A stretch of 31,510 nucleotides of DNA, from contig CAZIVO010000031.1 in assembly GCA_964542765.1 (NCBI GenBank), positions 1-31,510 on the forward strand, written 5' to 3'. Origin of the DNA: CAZIVO01 sp964542765 (GTDB lineage Bacteria > Planctomycetota > UBA1135 > UBA2386). Position numbers and translations under genes: made by a program. The first letter of the stretch is position 1; each line of letters starts with the position of its first letter. Of this stretch, positions 16,611-23,518 are shown in pieces. The notes below the pieces were generated by a model that was given only the letters and a program-made list of their open reading frames with translations, made no database searches and was not told where the DNA came from.

Positions 16611-18122
16611 TCAGCCTCCACTCAGTTCGCCATCGAAATGCAAGTAAGCGCGCAACCCCTGGCGCCCGCCTTCGCGACCGAAACCACTCTCGCCGAACCC
16701 TCCGAACGGGCTGCCCGCGTCGAATCGATTGAAGGTGTTATTCCAGACAACTCCGGCACGCATCCGCGCGGCCATCCACAGGATGCGAGAGCCCTTGTCG
16801 GTCCAGATGCCGGCCGACAGGCCATATTCCGTGTTGTTCGCCTTTTCGACTGCCTCCTCGGGAGTGCGGAAGGTCATGACCGTCAAAACCGGGCCGAACA
16901 CCTCCTCGCGCACGATGCGGTTGGTCTGGCTAACGCCCGTGAAGAAGCTCGGAGGGAACCAGAAACCGCGATCCGGCAAGGAACAACTCGACTGATGCAG
17001 CGCGCCTCCCTCGGCCTTGCCGCTCTCGACCAGTTCGGTGATCCGCGCCAGCTGGCTGTCGCTGTTGATCGCCCCCATGTCCGTGTTCTTATCCATGGGA
17101 TCACCAACCCTGATGCGTTCGATCCGGCGCGCGAGCTTGTCGATGACGATGTCATGAACACTCTCTTGCACCAGCAGGCGGGAACCCGCGCAGCAAACAT
17201 GTCCCTGATTGAAGAAGATCCCACGGACGATGCCCTCGACTGCCTGGTCGATGGCTGCGTCCTCCATGATGATATGAGCAGCCTTGCCACCGAGCTCCAG
17301 CGTCAGGTGCTTACCGGTGCCGGCCAGCTGCCTCTGGATGGCCTTGCCCACCCCGGTGCTGCCGGTGAAGGCGACCTTGTCGACGCCCTTGTGCCCGACC
17401 AGCGCCGCGCCGGTATGCCCATCGCCGGTAACGATATTGACAACACCCTTGGGCAGGCCCGCCTGCTGGCAGACTTCCGCCAGGTGGAGCGCCGTCAGCG
17501 GCGTTGTCTCGGCAGGTTTGAGCACCACCGTATTGCCACACGCAAGAGCCGGCGCCAACTTCCATGCCGCCATCAACAAAGGGAAGTTCCAGGGGATCAC
17601 CTGACCGACCACGCCGATGGGGCCGGGCTTCGCTCCAGGAAAAGCCAGCTCGAGTTTGTCCGCCCAGCCACCGTGATAGAAAAGATGCGCGGCGGCCAGC
17701 GGGACGTCAACGTCGCGCGACTCGCGGATCGGTTTGCCACCGTCGAGCGTCTCCAAGCAGGCAAACTCACGCGCGCGCTCCAGAAGGATCCGAGCGAGAC
17801 GATAGATGTAACGCGCACGCTCCTTGCCAGGCATCGGACCCCATACCTTCTCCTGGGCCCGGCGTGCCGCCCGCACCGCACGGTCAATATCCTTGTCACC
17901 AGCATGCGACACCCTTGCCAGAATCTCCTCGGTAGCAGGGTTGATGGTCTCGAAGGTTTCCTCGCTCCGAGGCTCGACGAATTTCCCATCGATGAACAGG
18001 CCATACTCGTCATCGATCTCGAAGTGGTCGGCATCCTGAGGTGCATCGGCATAGGCCCAGCCACCGAAGGGAAGCTTGCGCCGCCCCTTGGATGCCACTG
18101 CCTTTTTTGACTTCTGTGTCAT
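16611..18122 (-). CDS. Aldehyde dehydrogenase, catalytic part of an ALDH16-like pair
   Basis: NAD(P)-dependent oxidation of an aldehyde to its acid. The 503-aa protein has the complete ALDH apparatus: the oxyanion Asn region VIPWNFPLLM (175-184), LKPAETTPLTA (201-211), FTGSTGVGK (252-260), general base E276 in LELGGK and catalytic nucleophile C310 in GHVCCAGSR. Near the C-terminus are EEVFGPVL and FGGFGESGFGREGG. The N-terminal extension (1-40, KLPFGGWAYADAPQDADHF) resembles that of ALDH16 proteins. It starts 8 bp after the deoC stop and is followed at 4 bp by the truncated ALDH-like gene. DeoC releases acetaldehyde from deoxyribose-5-phosphate, so acetaldehyde is the most likely substrate (inference from context). 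Confidence 0.93.
   Translation of the reverse strand: MTQKSKKAVASKGRRKLPFGGWAYADAPQDADHFEIDDEYGLFIDGKFVEPRSEETFETINPATEEILARVSHAGDKDIDRAVRAARRAQEKVWGPMPGKERARYIYRLARILLERAREFACLETLDGGKPIRESRDVDVPLAAAHLFYHGGWADKLELAFPGAKPGPIGVVGQVIPWNFPLLMAAWKLAPALACGNTVVLKPAETTPLTALHLAEVCQQAGLPKGVVNIVTGDGHTGAALVGHKGVDKVAFTGSTGVGKAIQRQLAGTGKHLTLELGGKAAHIIMEDAAIDQAVEGIVRGIFFNQGHVCCAGSRLLVQESVHDIVIDKLARRIERIRVGDPMDKNTDMGAINSDSQLARITELVESGKAEGGALHQSSCSLPDRGFWFPPSFFTGVSQTNRIVREEVFGPVLTVMTFRTPEEAVEKANNTEYGLSAGIWTDKGSRILWMAARMRAGVVWNNTFNRFDAGSPFGGFGESGFGREGGRQGLRAYLHFDGELSGG
16615..16619 (-). promoter_or_regulatory. Ribosome binding site of the truncated ALDH gene
   Basis: The minus strand reads GGAGG immediately before the stop codon of the full-length ALDH, 8 nt ahead of the ATG at 16604-16606. 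It selects this ATG over the in-frame GTG at 16619-16621 and couples translation of the two ALDH parts. Confidence 0.75.
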
Positions 18123-18130
18123 GGTCAGTC

Positions 18131-19042
18131 TCAGTCCTTGCTGAAGTCCTCGGGGCGTTGGTAGACGCCCGTATCCAAGCGCACGAGTTGCATGAGCACG
18201 TCATTGAGCAGCGAACTCGCACCAAAGCGAAAATACTCCGGTGACATCCACAGGTCACCGACCGTCTCGTTGACGATCACCAGATAACGCAATGCGTCCT
18301 TGGCATTCTTGATACCGCCGGCTGCCTTGACGCCGACGACCCGGCCCGTCTCGAGGTAGTGATCCCGCACGCTCTCAAGCATCACGAGAATAATAGGGCG
18401 CGTCGATGCCGGTTTGATCTTGCCCGTGCTGGTCTTGAGGAAATCCGCTCCGGCAAGCAGGGCAACCCGGCAAGCACGGCGCACATTGTCATAGGTCGCA
18501 AGCTCCCCCGTCTCGAGGATGACCTTGAGGTGGGCCTCCCCACAAGCTTCCTTCACCTGACAGATCTCGTCGAAGACCTTGCCATACTCACCGACAAGGA
18601 AAGCGCCGCGATCGATCACCATGTCGATCTCCGAAGCTCCCGCCTCGACAGCGCGCCGGGTCTCCTCGATCTTCAGATCCATCGAAGTGCGGCCGGAAGG
18701 AAAACCGGTCGCGACCGACGCGACCGCAACGCCACTGCCGGCGAGGGCCTTCGCCGCCACGGCCACGAGATCGGGATAAACGCAGATCGCAGCGACCGAG
18801 GGGATATCCGTACGCCCGGCCAGGGGATGCATGGCCTTCTGACACAGGTTGCGCACCTTACCGGGCGAGTCCTGGCCTTCGAGAGTCGTCAGATCCGTCA
18901 TGCGCACGGCCATGAGAAGACCTTGCCGCTTGGCTTCCTTCTTGATGGAGCGAGTCGCCAGTTCTGCAACGCGTGAATCCACCGCGACCTGATCGATCGG
19001 CGGCACTCGCAATTCAGTGGGCACGAGCTTGGAAGAACTCAT
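18131..19042 (-). CDS. deoC: Deoxyribose-phosphate aldolase DeoC
   Basis: Cleaves 2-deoxyribose-5-phosphate to glyceraldehyde-3-phosphate and acetaldehyde. The protein is 303 aa, longer than E. coli DeoC (259) and closer to the human DERA size. Active-site residues are visible: Schiff-base lysine K203 in FLKTSTGK, the relay lysine K239 in VKAAGGIK, and D140 in EIDMVID. ICVYP and GFPSGRT are also typical of the family. The C-terminal YFRFGASSLLNDV carries the phosphate-gripping loop. The ATG overlaps the cdd stop (ATGA at 19039-19042). No deoB phosphopentomutase, needed to make the 5-phosphate from the phosphorylase product, is in the window, so it must be encoded elsewhere. Confidence 0.96.
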   Translation of the reverse strand: MSSSKLVPTELRVPPIDQVAVDSRVAELATRSIKKEAKRQGLLMAVRMTDLTTLEGQDSPGKVRNLCQKAMHPLAGRTDIPSVAAICVYPDLVAVAAKALAGSGVAVASVATGFPSGRTSMDLKIEETRRAVEAGASEIDMVIDRGAFLVGEYGKVFDEICQVKEACGEAHLKVILETGELATYDNVRRACRVALLAGADFLKTSTGKIKPASTRPIILVMLESVRDHYLETGRVVGVKAAGGIKNAKDALRYLVIVNETVGDLWMSPEYFRFGASSLLNDVLMQLVRLDTGVYQRPEDFSKD

Positions 19043-19440
19043 TGTGGATATTCGAAGCGAAAGCTGTGTGGCAGCAACCGGTCGAGCGTCGTCTCGACGA
19101 CCTCGTCACCGTCCCCGACGAGGATGATCTGCATGCCCGGAGAAAACTCCGCCAGCACCTGACGGCAGGCCCCACAAGGATAACCCGGAGTGCCCCCCCG
19201 GGTGTAGATCGCAATCGCCTCGTATGCACGATTCCCGGCGACGACCGCCTGGCACACCGCTCCCCGCTCGGCGCAGATGGTCAAGCCGAAGCTGGAATTC
19301 TCTACATTGCAACCGAGGAAGATCTGGCCGTCCTCACCCAGAAGAGCGGCCCCCACGGGGAAAGAAGAGGCTGGCGCATAGGCCTGCCCGGCTGCAGCAC
19401 GAGCCTGCTCAACGAGTTCGTCACGGGTTTGAGGGTCCAT
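19039..19440 (-). CDS. cdd: Cytidine deaminase
   Basis: Zn-dependent deamination of cytidine and deoxycytidine to uridine and deoxyuridine, the entry step of this operon. The 133-aa protein is of the small homotetrameric type. Zn ligands are C56 in TICAERG, with proton-shuttle E58, and C89 and C92 in PCGACRQVL; the substrate loop is NVENSSFG. The open frame continues upstream across the divergent promoter region, but the conserved protein starts at the ATG 19438-19440. The stop overlaps the deoC start by four bases. It is the first gene of the minus-strand nucleoside operon and is divergent from the carrier-protein gene at 19502. Confidence 0.96.
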   Translation of the reverse strand: MDPQTRDELVEQARAAAGQAYAPASSFPVGAALLGEDGQIFLGCNVENSSFGLTICAERGAVCQAVVAGNRAYEAIAIYTRGGTPGYPCGACRQVLAEFSPGMQIILVGDGDEVVETTLDRLLPHSFRFEYPQ

Positions 19441-19501
19441 ACCCCACAGGTTGGCGCAAGGTGGCTGCGAATCCAAGCCCGCGGGTTTAGGATCGGCCGC
19501 A
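19441..19501. promoter_or_regulatory. Divergent intergenic region (cdd / carrier protein)
   Basis: Sixty-one bases between two divergently transcribed genes, so both promoters must be here or overlap the neighbouring coding sequences. It holds the palindrome CCCGCGGG (19478-19485), a candidate binding site, and TAGGA ahead of the plus-strand ATG. I cannot place -35/-10 boxes with confidence. Confidence 0.4.
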
Positions 19502-19771
19502 ATGACCAGCAACGCACCCAGCGAATTCGTCGAACGCGTCGCCGATCTGGTCTCGCAGGTCGCCTGCCAGATCACCGGCCGCATCCGGGAGTTCGGTCCG
19601 GCAGAAGACCTCTTCGCCAGCGGCTGGTTCGACTCCGTCAACAAGTTCCATCTGGTGCTGGCTATCCAGGACGAGTTCGGAGTCGTCCTGGACCATGACG
19701 AAATCTCCCGCCAGTCCCTTTCCACGATCGAAACCATCGCCGACACCCTCGCAAGCAAGTCATCGCCATGA
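19502..19771 (+). CDS. Acyl-carrier-protein-like protein (phosphopantetheine attachment)
   Basis: An 89-aa, acidic, helical protein of the PP-binding (ACP/PCP) fold. The phosphopantetheine serine is S45 in GWFDSVNKFHLVLAIQDEFG; the helix-2 pattern D-S-V and the following IQDEFGV are typical of carrier proteins such as AcpP and DltC. The ATG at 19502-19504 is chosen because the upstream in-frame ATG would start in the cdd promoter region and add an unconserved leader. The last base pairs form an ATGA overlap with the dihaem peroxidase gene. No acyl- or amino-acid-activating enzyme, ketosynthase or phosphopantetheinyl transferase is nearby, so its cargo is unknown. It is not the housekeeping AcpP, which normally sits with fab genes. 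Confidence 0.85.
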   Translation: MTSNAPSEFVERVADLVSQVACQITGRIREFGPAEDLFASGWFDSVNKFHLVLAIQDEFGVVLDHDEISRQSLSTIETIADTLASKSSP

Positions 19772-20760
19772 GGATCATGATCACCAGCCTGCTGCTCCTG
19801 GCCGGGATCGCACCGTGCCAGGAAACAGGAAAGACACCCTTTCCCAGCGTGGTCCCCCTGGGGCTGCCGAGCAAGCTACCTTCTCCTGCCGACAACCCCC
19901 TGACCGAAGACGCCTTCGTCCTCGGTCGGCAACTCTTCGCCGATCCCATCTTGTCGATCGATCGAACCGTATCCTGCGCGTCGTGCCACAGGCCTGATCG
20001 AGGCTTCGCCAGCCCCGAGCGCTTCCCGCCCGGAGTTCAGGGCAAGCGCGCACTGCGCCATGCGCCGACCCTGTTGAACCGAGCCTTCGGCAAGAGCCAT
20101 CGCTGGGATGGCGCAACCCCCACTCTCGAAGAACAGGTCTTGCTGCCGATCAAAGACCCCAACGAGATGGGGCTGGCGATCGATGAGGCAGTGCAACGCC
20201 TGCGATCGCAACCGACCTACCAGAACCATTTCCAGCGGATCTATGGCAGCGACCCCACCCGTCGCGATCTCTCTCGCGCTCTCGCGAGCTTCGTGCGCGG
20301 CCTGCTGATCGGCGATAGCCCGTTCGACCGATTCCTGCTCGGGGATCGCGAAGCCCTTAGCCGATCGGAGCGAGCCGGCATGTGGATCTGGGAGAGCAAG
20401 GGGGGATGCTGGCGATGTCACTCGCGACCAAATTTCACCGATGAGGAGTTTCACAACACCGGCGTGGGAGTCACCGACGGACAGGCTGAACCGGGACGAG
20501 CAGCCGTCACCGGCAAGCCCGAAGATCGGGGAAAATTCAAGGTGCCTACCCTGCGCGGCCTGACCCGGACGGCGCCCTACATGCACGATGGCAGCCTCCC
20601 CACCCTCGAAGAGGTGGTCGAGTTCTACCGCCGTGGCGGCAACCGCAATCCCGGCCTTTCGACGCTTCTGGAAGCGCTAACCTTGACGGATGAGGAGGCT
20701 CGGAATCTGGTGGCCTTTCTACGGGTTCTGTCCCGGAAAGCCGTCGCTACCAGGAAATAG
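19768..20760 (+). CDS. Secreted dihaem cytochrome c peroxidase, MauG/CcpA family
   Basis: A 330-aa exported protein with an N-terminal signal peptide (MRIMITSLLLLAGIAPCQ; the Cys at 17 might be a lipobox-like residue but the context is weak). It binds two c-type haems: C70-A-S-C73-H74 and C214-W-R-C217-H218, spaced as in bacterial di-haem peroxidases. GRQLFADPILSIDRTVSCASCH and APYMHDGSLPTLEEVV (about 269-284) are family signatures, the latter carrying the distal-ligand region of the second haem. Members reduce H2O2 or oxidise protein and small-molecule substrates in the periplasm. Its ATG overlaps the stop of the carrier-protein gene, a strong sign of co-expression. The next gene downstream is a thioredoxin-fold protein, also exported, which could act on oxidised thiols or cytochromes (inference). 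Confidence 0.95.
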   Translation: MRIMITSLLLLAGIAPCQETGKTPFPSVVPLGLPSKLPSPADNPLTEDAFVLGRQLFADPILSIDRTVSCASCHRPDRGFASPERFPPGVQGKRALRHAPTLLNRAFGKSHRWDGATPTLEEQVLLPIKDPNEMGLAIDEAVQRLRSQPTYQNHFQRIYGSDPTRRDLSRALASFVRGLLIGDSPFDRFLLGDREALSRSERAGMWIWESKGGCWRCHSRPNFTDEEFHNTGVGVTDGQAEPGRAAVTGKPEDRGKFKVPTLRGLTRTAPYMHDGSLPTLEEVVEFYRRGGNRNPGLSTLLEALTLTDEEARNLVAFLRVLSRKAVATRK

Positions 20761-20809
20761 CGGCGATTGCCGTGATCCAGTTGCACAATCAAAGAAACTC
20801 GCCATGATC

Positions 20810-20831
20810 TGGAACCCCAGCCCAGGTTCCA
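20810..20831 (+). other. Small hairpin upstream of the thioredoxin-fold gene
   Basis: TGGAACC (20810-20816) and GGTTCCA (20825-20831) form a perfect 7-bp stem with an 8-nt loop in the 115-bp gap after the dihaem peroxidase gene. There is no U-tract. It could be a processing or attenuation structure, or chance. Confidence 0.35.
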
Positions 20832-20875
20832 CTGCCGTGCTGACCTCGGCCTTCACCCCAGAGAGAGACAAAACC

Positions 20876-21979
20876 ATGAACCTACGACTCTTGCCCCTCC
20901 TCGCACTCATGGCCTTGCCAACAGTGCGGGCACAGGACGAGGCCACCGGATACGCAGCGCTGGTTGCGGAAGTTGACGCCGCGCGCGCCAAGTTCACTGC
21001 CGACCTGCGGGCGCTGGCTTCCACGCCTGAATACAAGGAGGCCTTGCAGGCCCGCGATCGGCAAGCGCTGACCGATCTCCGACGGAATATCACACCCGTA
21101 GACATGGCAACCTTCGTGCCGCGCTTCCAGGCCGGTGCAGAGAAGCATGCCGGAACCGACGGTGCCATCGACTACCTGACCTGGATCCTCCTCAATCGCC
21201 ACGGCCAAACCGAGGCGGCGAGGTATGCGCTGGATGCGATCCTGGAGAACCACATCGGCAGCGCCAAGCTGATCAATCTGGCCGAACTCTCCAGAGCCAC
21301 GATGGGCAACCTCGGACGACAAGGCACAGACTCCCTCTATGCCGAACTCATCGAGTCGAGCCCACACAAGATGGTGCAGGCCTGGGCGCTATACAACCGC
21401 GCCTCGGATACGCAGCGTAATCGCAGCGCCACTGCCGAGCAGAAGGCACAGGCGACCGCGGATCTGGCGAAGGCCGAGACGCTCGCCGATCCCGATTCCA
21501 TCCTGGGCTATCGCCTGGCGGGTCCAAAATTCGCGCAGGAGCGCCTGCAGATCGGCATGACCGCACCCGATATCGTCGGCGAGGATATCGACGGAGTTTC
21601 CTTCAAGCTGTCGGACTATCGCGGGAAAGTGGTGGTCCTCGACTTCTGGGGGGATTGGTGACCCCCCTGCCGGGCCATGTACCCACACGAGCGGTCGCTC
21701 GTGAAAAGACTCGCAGACAAGCCCTTCGCCCTGATCGGTGTCAACAGTGATCGTGACAAGGCGCAACTCAAGGTGCGCATGAAGGAAGAAAACATCACCT
21801 GGCGCAGCTTCTGGTGTGGCCCCAAGGGCACCGGTGGCGCGATCCCAGCAAGGTGGAACGTGCGCGGCTGGCCGACAATCTACATCCTCGACGAAAAAGG
21901 CGTGATCCGCTTCAAGGGTCCCCGCGGCGAGAAGATGGATGAGGCCGTCGATGAACTGCTCGCCGAAATGGGCGCCTAG
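20876..21979 (+). CDS. Secreted TlpA/thioredoxin-fold selenoprotein (in-frame UGA = Sec262)
   Basis: A 367-aa exported thiol-disulfide oxidoreductase. The signal peptide is MNLRLLPLLALMALPTVRAQ, from the ATG at 20876-20878. Residues about 22-225 form a helical N-terminal region. From about 228 (IGMTAPDI) a TlpA/AhpC-TSA redoxin domain follows: VVVLDFWGDW, then UGA at 21659-21661, then PPCRAMYPHE, and further on the Gly-Trp-cisPro motif (P333 in GWPTIYIL). The UGA replaces the first cysteine of the W-C-x-x-C active site; the resolving C265 is intact. The frame continues for 105 residues to TAG with normal sequence and no indel. A hairpin fitting a bacterial SECIS lies downstream. Automated callers would report a truncated 261-aa protein and a second ORF. 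A nonsense mutation or a base error (TGC to TGA) is the alternative. Confidence 0.82.
21659..21703 (+). promoter_or_regulatory. UGA-Sec codon and putative bacterial SECIS hairpin
   Basis: UGA lies at 21659-21661. CACGAGC (21686-21692) pairs perfectly with GCTCGTG (21697-21703), leaving the tetraloop GGTC (21693-21696). The loop starts 31 nt after the UGA, within the roughly 16-37 nt window used for bacterial SECIS elements. It has G in its first two positions followed by U, like the GGUC in the apical loop of the E. coli fdhF element that SelB contacts. Seven G/C-rich pairs make it stable. The bulged U of the E. coli stem is absent. The stem encodes ordinary residues of the protein (about HERSLV). 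Confidence 0.7.
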
Positions 21980-22300
21980 GTCAGAGAACCTCGCCCCGGC
22001 GAATGACAAGGAACGGCCCGGCAAATCGCCGGGCTGTTCGACACCGAGGGGGCAACCTGGTGACTGTCGGCAAGTTCACTCGCGGGGCCCTTCGGGAAGT
22101 TTGGAAGCACGGAGACAGCATCGACATCCTCAACGATGTGCTCGCCAGCGCCGAGCGTGAGGAGTCTGCGGCCTGAAGGGATCGATCTCCTCGTAGACTG
22201 ATCTCTTCGCTGCGACAACCTGTCCCGAGCAAATGAAGATGCCGTCCCTACAATACCTGCAACCCTCTCACGCATTCCTCTCATGGAGCCCGCGATTCCC
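21980..22300. other. Intergenic region between the selenoprotein and DUF1080 genes
   Basis: About 320 bases without a convincing gene. The first part holds the 12-bp terminator-like hairpin listed separately. A 57-codon open frame runs at 22003-22176 on the plus strand (ATG ACA AGG ... TGA); its second half has GC-rich third positions and protein-like composition (GKFTRGALREVWKHGDSIDI). It has no good ribosome site and starts inside the hairpin, so I do not call it a gene, though a small protein or gene remnant is possible. No promoter was identified for the DUF1080 gene. Confidence 0.45.
22011..22039 (+). terminator. Terminator-like 12-bp hairpin after the selenoprotein gene
   Basis: GAACGGCCCGGC (22011-22022) pairs with GCCGGGCTGTTC (22028-22039) with one G-U wobble and a 5-nt loop, starting 31 bp after the TAG stop. 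The stem is very stable, but no U-tract follows, so it may be a U-less terminator or an mRNA 3'-end stabiliser. Confidence 0.5.
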
Positions 22301-23290
22301 ATGACCATCTCAAGCAACTTCTCATTCGTTCTCGTCCTCGCCTTGTGCGTCTCCGCGGCAGCCCAGAAACCCACTGGCCAGCGCCCGAAGCCAGCCAAGA
22401 AAATCCTGGCCACCGACCCGGCCAAGGCGGGCCCGGATTTCACAGTGCAGGGTGAATATGTCCACGCTGCAAAAAAACGCGGCAAGAAAGGGTCCGGAGC
22501 CCAGGTGATCGCACTGGGTCAGGGCAAGTTCCAGCTGGTTCTCCATGCCGGTGGTCTGCCGGGCGCGGGCTGGAAGAAGGGTGACAAGCGCGAGAAGGCC
22601 AACGGCGAAACCAAAGATGGCGTCACCACCTTCAAGACAGCTGCCTGGACCGCAACCATCGAGGACGGCAAGTTGATCTTGACCGGCGCCGGCGGTGAAT
22701 CACTCGGCCGATTGAAACGCACCGAACGCAAGAGTCCTACCCTCGGTGCCAAGCCGCCCGCGGGAGCGCTGGCACTGTTCGACGGCACTTCTGTAGAACA
22801 CTTCGATGGCGGCCGCATGGACGAGAACAAGCACCTGATGGCAGGCACCTCGGCCAACAAGACGATGAAGAACTACCATCTGCACCTCGAGTTCCGCACG
22901 CCCTTCAAACCGGACGCCCGTGGCCAGGGCCGCGGCAACAGCGGTGTCTACGTCCAAGGCATCTACGAATGCCAGGTCCTCGACTCGTTCGGCCTCGAGG
23001 GCAAGAACAACGAGTGCGGCGGCATCTACTCGATCCGTGAACCGGCCGTCAATATGTGCTATCCGCCGCTGGCCTGGCAGACCTACGACATCGATTTCAC
23101 CAGCGGTACCGTCGAGGACGGAAAGAAGGTGAATCCCCGGGTCACGATCAAGCACAACGGGGTGGTCATCCACAACGACATCGAACTGCCCAAGACGACC
23201 CGTGGCGGCAAGAAGGAAGGCTTCGTCTATCTACAAGGACACGGCAATCCGGTCGTGTACCGCAATATCTGGATGCTGGAGAAGAACTAG
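22301..23290 (+). CDS. Secreted DUF1080 protein (3-keto-disaccharide hydrolase-like)
   Basis: An exported protein of about 329 aa. A signal peptide (MTISSNFSFVLVLALCVSAAAQ) follows the ATG at 22301; an ATG six codons earlier is also in frame, and a GGAG lies 12 nt ahead of the chosen one. Residues about 25-150 are a basic, Lys-rich region typical of the leader in planctomycete members. The C-terminal half is the DUF1080 concanavalin-like beta sandwich: LHLEFRTPFKPDARGQGRGNSGVYVQGIYECQVLDSFG, CGGIYSIREPAVN, and VYLQGHGNPVVYRNIWM at the end. DUF1080 proteins are abundant in planctomycetes; some are 3-keto-glycoside hydrolases and others are of unknown function. Expected to act in the periplasm or outside the cell on carbohydrates. 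Confidence 0.93.
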   Translation: MTISSNFSFVLVLALCVSAAAQKPTGQRPKPAKKILATDPAKAGPDFTVQGEYVHAAKKRGKKGSGAQVIALGQGKFQLVLHAGGLPGAGWKKGDKREKANGETKDGVTTFKTAAWTATIEDGKLILTGAGGESLGRLKRTERKSPTLGAKPPAGALALFDGTSVEHFDGGRMDENKHLMAGTSANKTMKNYHLHLEFRTPFKPDARGQGRGNSGVYVQGIYECQVLDSFGLEGKNNECGGIYSIREPAVNMCYPPLAWQTYDIDFTSGTVEDGKKVNPRVTIKHNGVVIHNDIELPKTTRGGKKEGFVYLQGHGNPVVYRNIWMLEKN

Positions 23291-23472
23291 CCGGCCAGCT
23301 CGTTCTTCGGATTCTCGCTGACCCAGGGATGCACCTTCGTGGCAAACAAGTGAGAAGACCGTCATCCGGTCTCGAATTACAGTCAACTTCCGGATCGACA
23401 CAAAGACACCCAGCAGTGGGCGGACCTCTTGTCCGGCATGATCGTTGCGGAATGCACCGCATCTCCTCTCGC
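23291..23472. other. Intergenic region after the DUF1080 gene
   Basis: This stretch holds two small hairpins: AGACCG/CGGTCT at 23356-23361 and 23367-23372 (6 bp, 5-nt loop), and CGGAC/GTCCG around 23424-23438. Neither is followed by a U-tract. No coding frame is supported. Confidence 0.35.
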
Positions 23473-23502
23473 TTAACACGGGCATGTAAAAAAGGGTAAA
23501 AT
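23473..23502 (+). promoter_or_regulatory. Sigma-70-like promoter of the sulfatase gene
   Basis: TTAACA at 23473-23478 and TAAAAT at 23497-23502 are separated by 18 bp, close to the TTGACA/TATAAT consensus, in an unusually AT-rich patch for this genome. Transcription would start near 23509, only about 10 nt before the ATG at 23519, so the message would be nearly leaderless. This agrees with the lack of a Shine-Dalgarno box there. Confidence 0.5.
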
Positions 23503-23518
23503 ACGTTCCCTGGCGATC

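Noticed and set aside
16619..16621. GTG as start of the truncated ALDH gene
   Set aside because: It lies on the GGAGG box itself; the ATG five codons later has ideal spacing.
14556..18110. Long plus-strand frames (about 612 and 508 codons)
   Set aside because: They mirror the phosphorylase and ALDH genes on the minus strand and show no recognisable protein motifs.
21677..21979. A separate small gene starting at the ATG 21677 (Met-Tyr-Pro-His-Glu)
   Set aside because: It would start in the middle of a thioredoxin fold, just after the active-site Cys, with no ribosome site. The sequence is continuous with the upstream frame across the UGA.
22184..22200. A 17-mer, TCGATCTCCTCGTAGAC, that recurs near 25362-25378
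   Set aside because: The second copy encodes the VYEEIE end of ThpR; there are no flanking similarities, so it is probably chance.
21976..22485. Minus-strand open frame of 169 codons in the gap after the selenoprotein gene
   Set aside because: It overlaps the start of the DUF1080 gene, has no recognisable motifs and no ribosome site.
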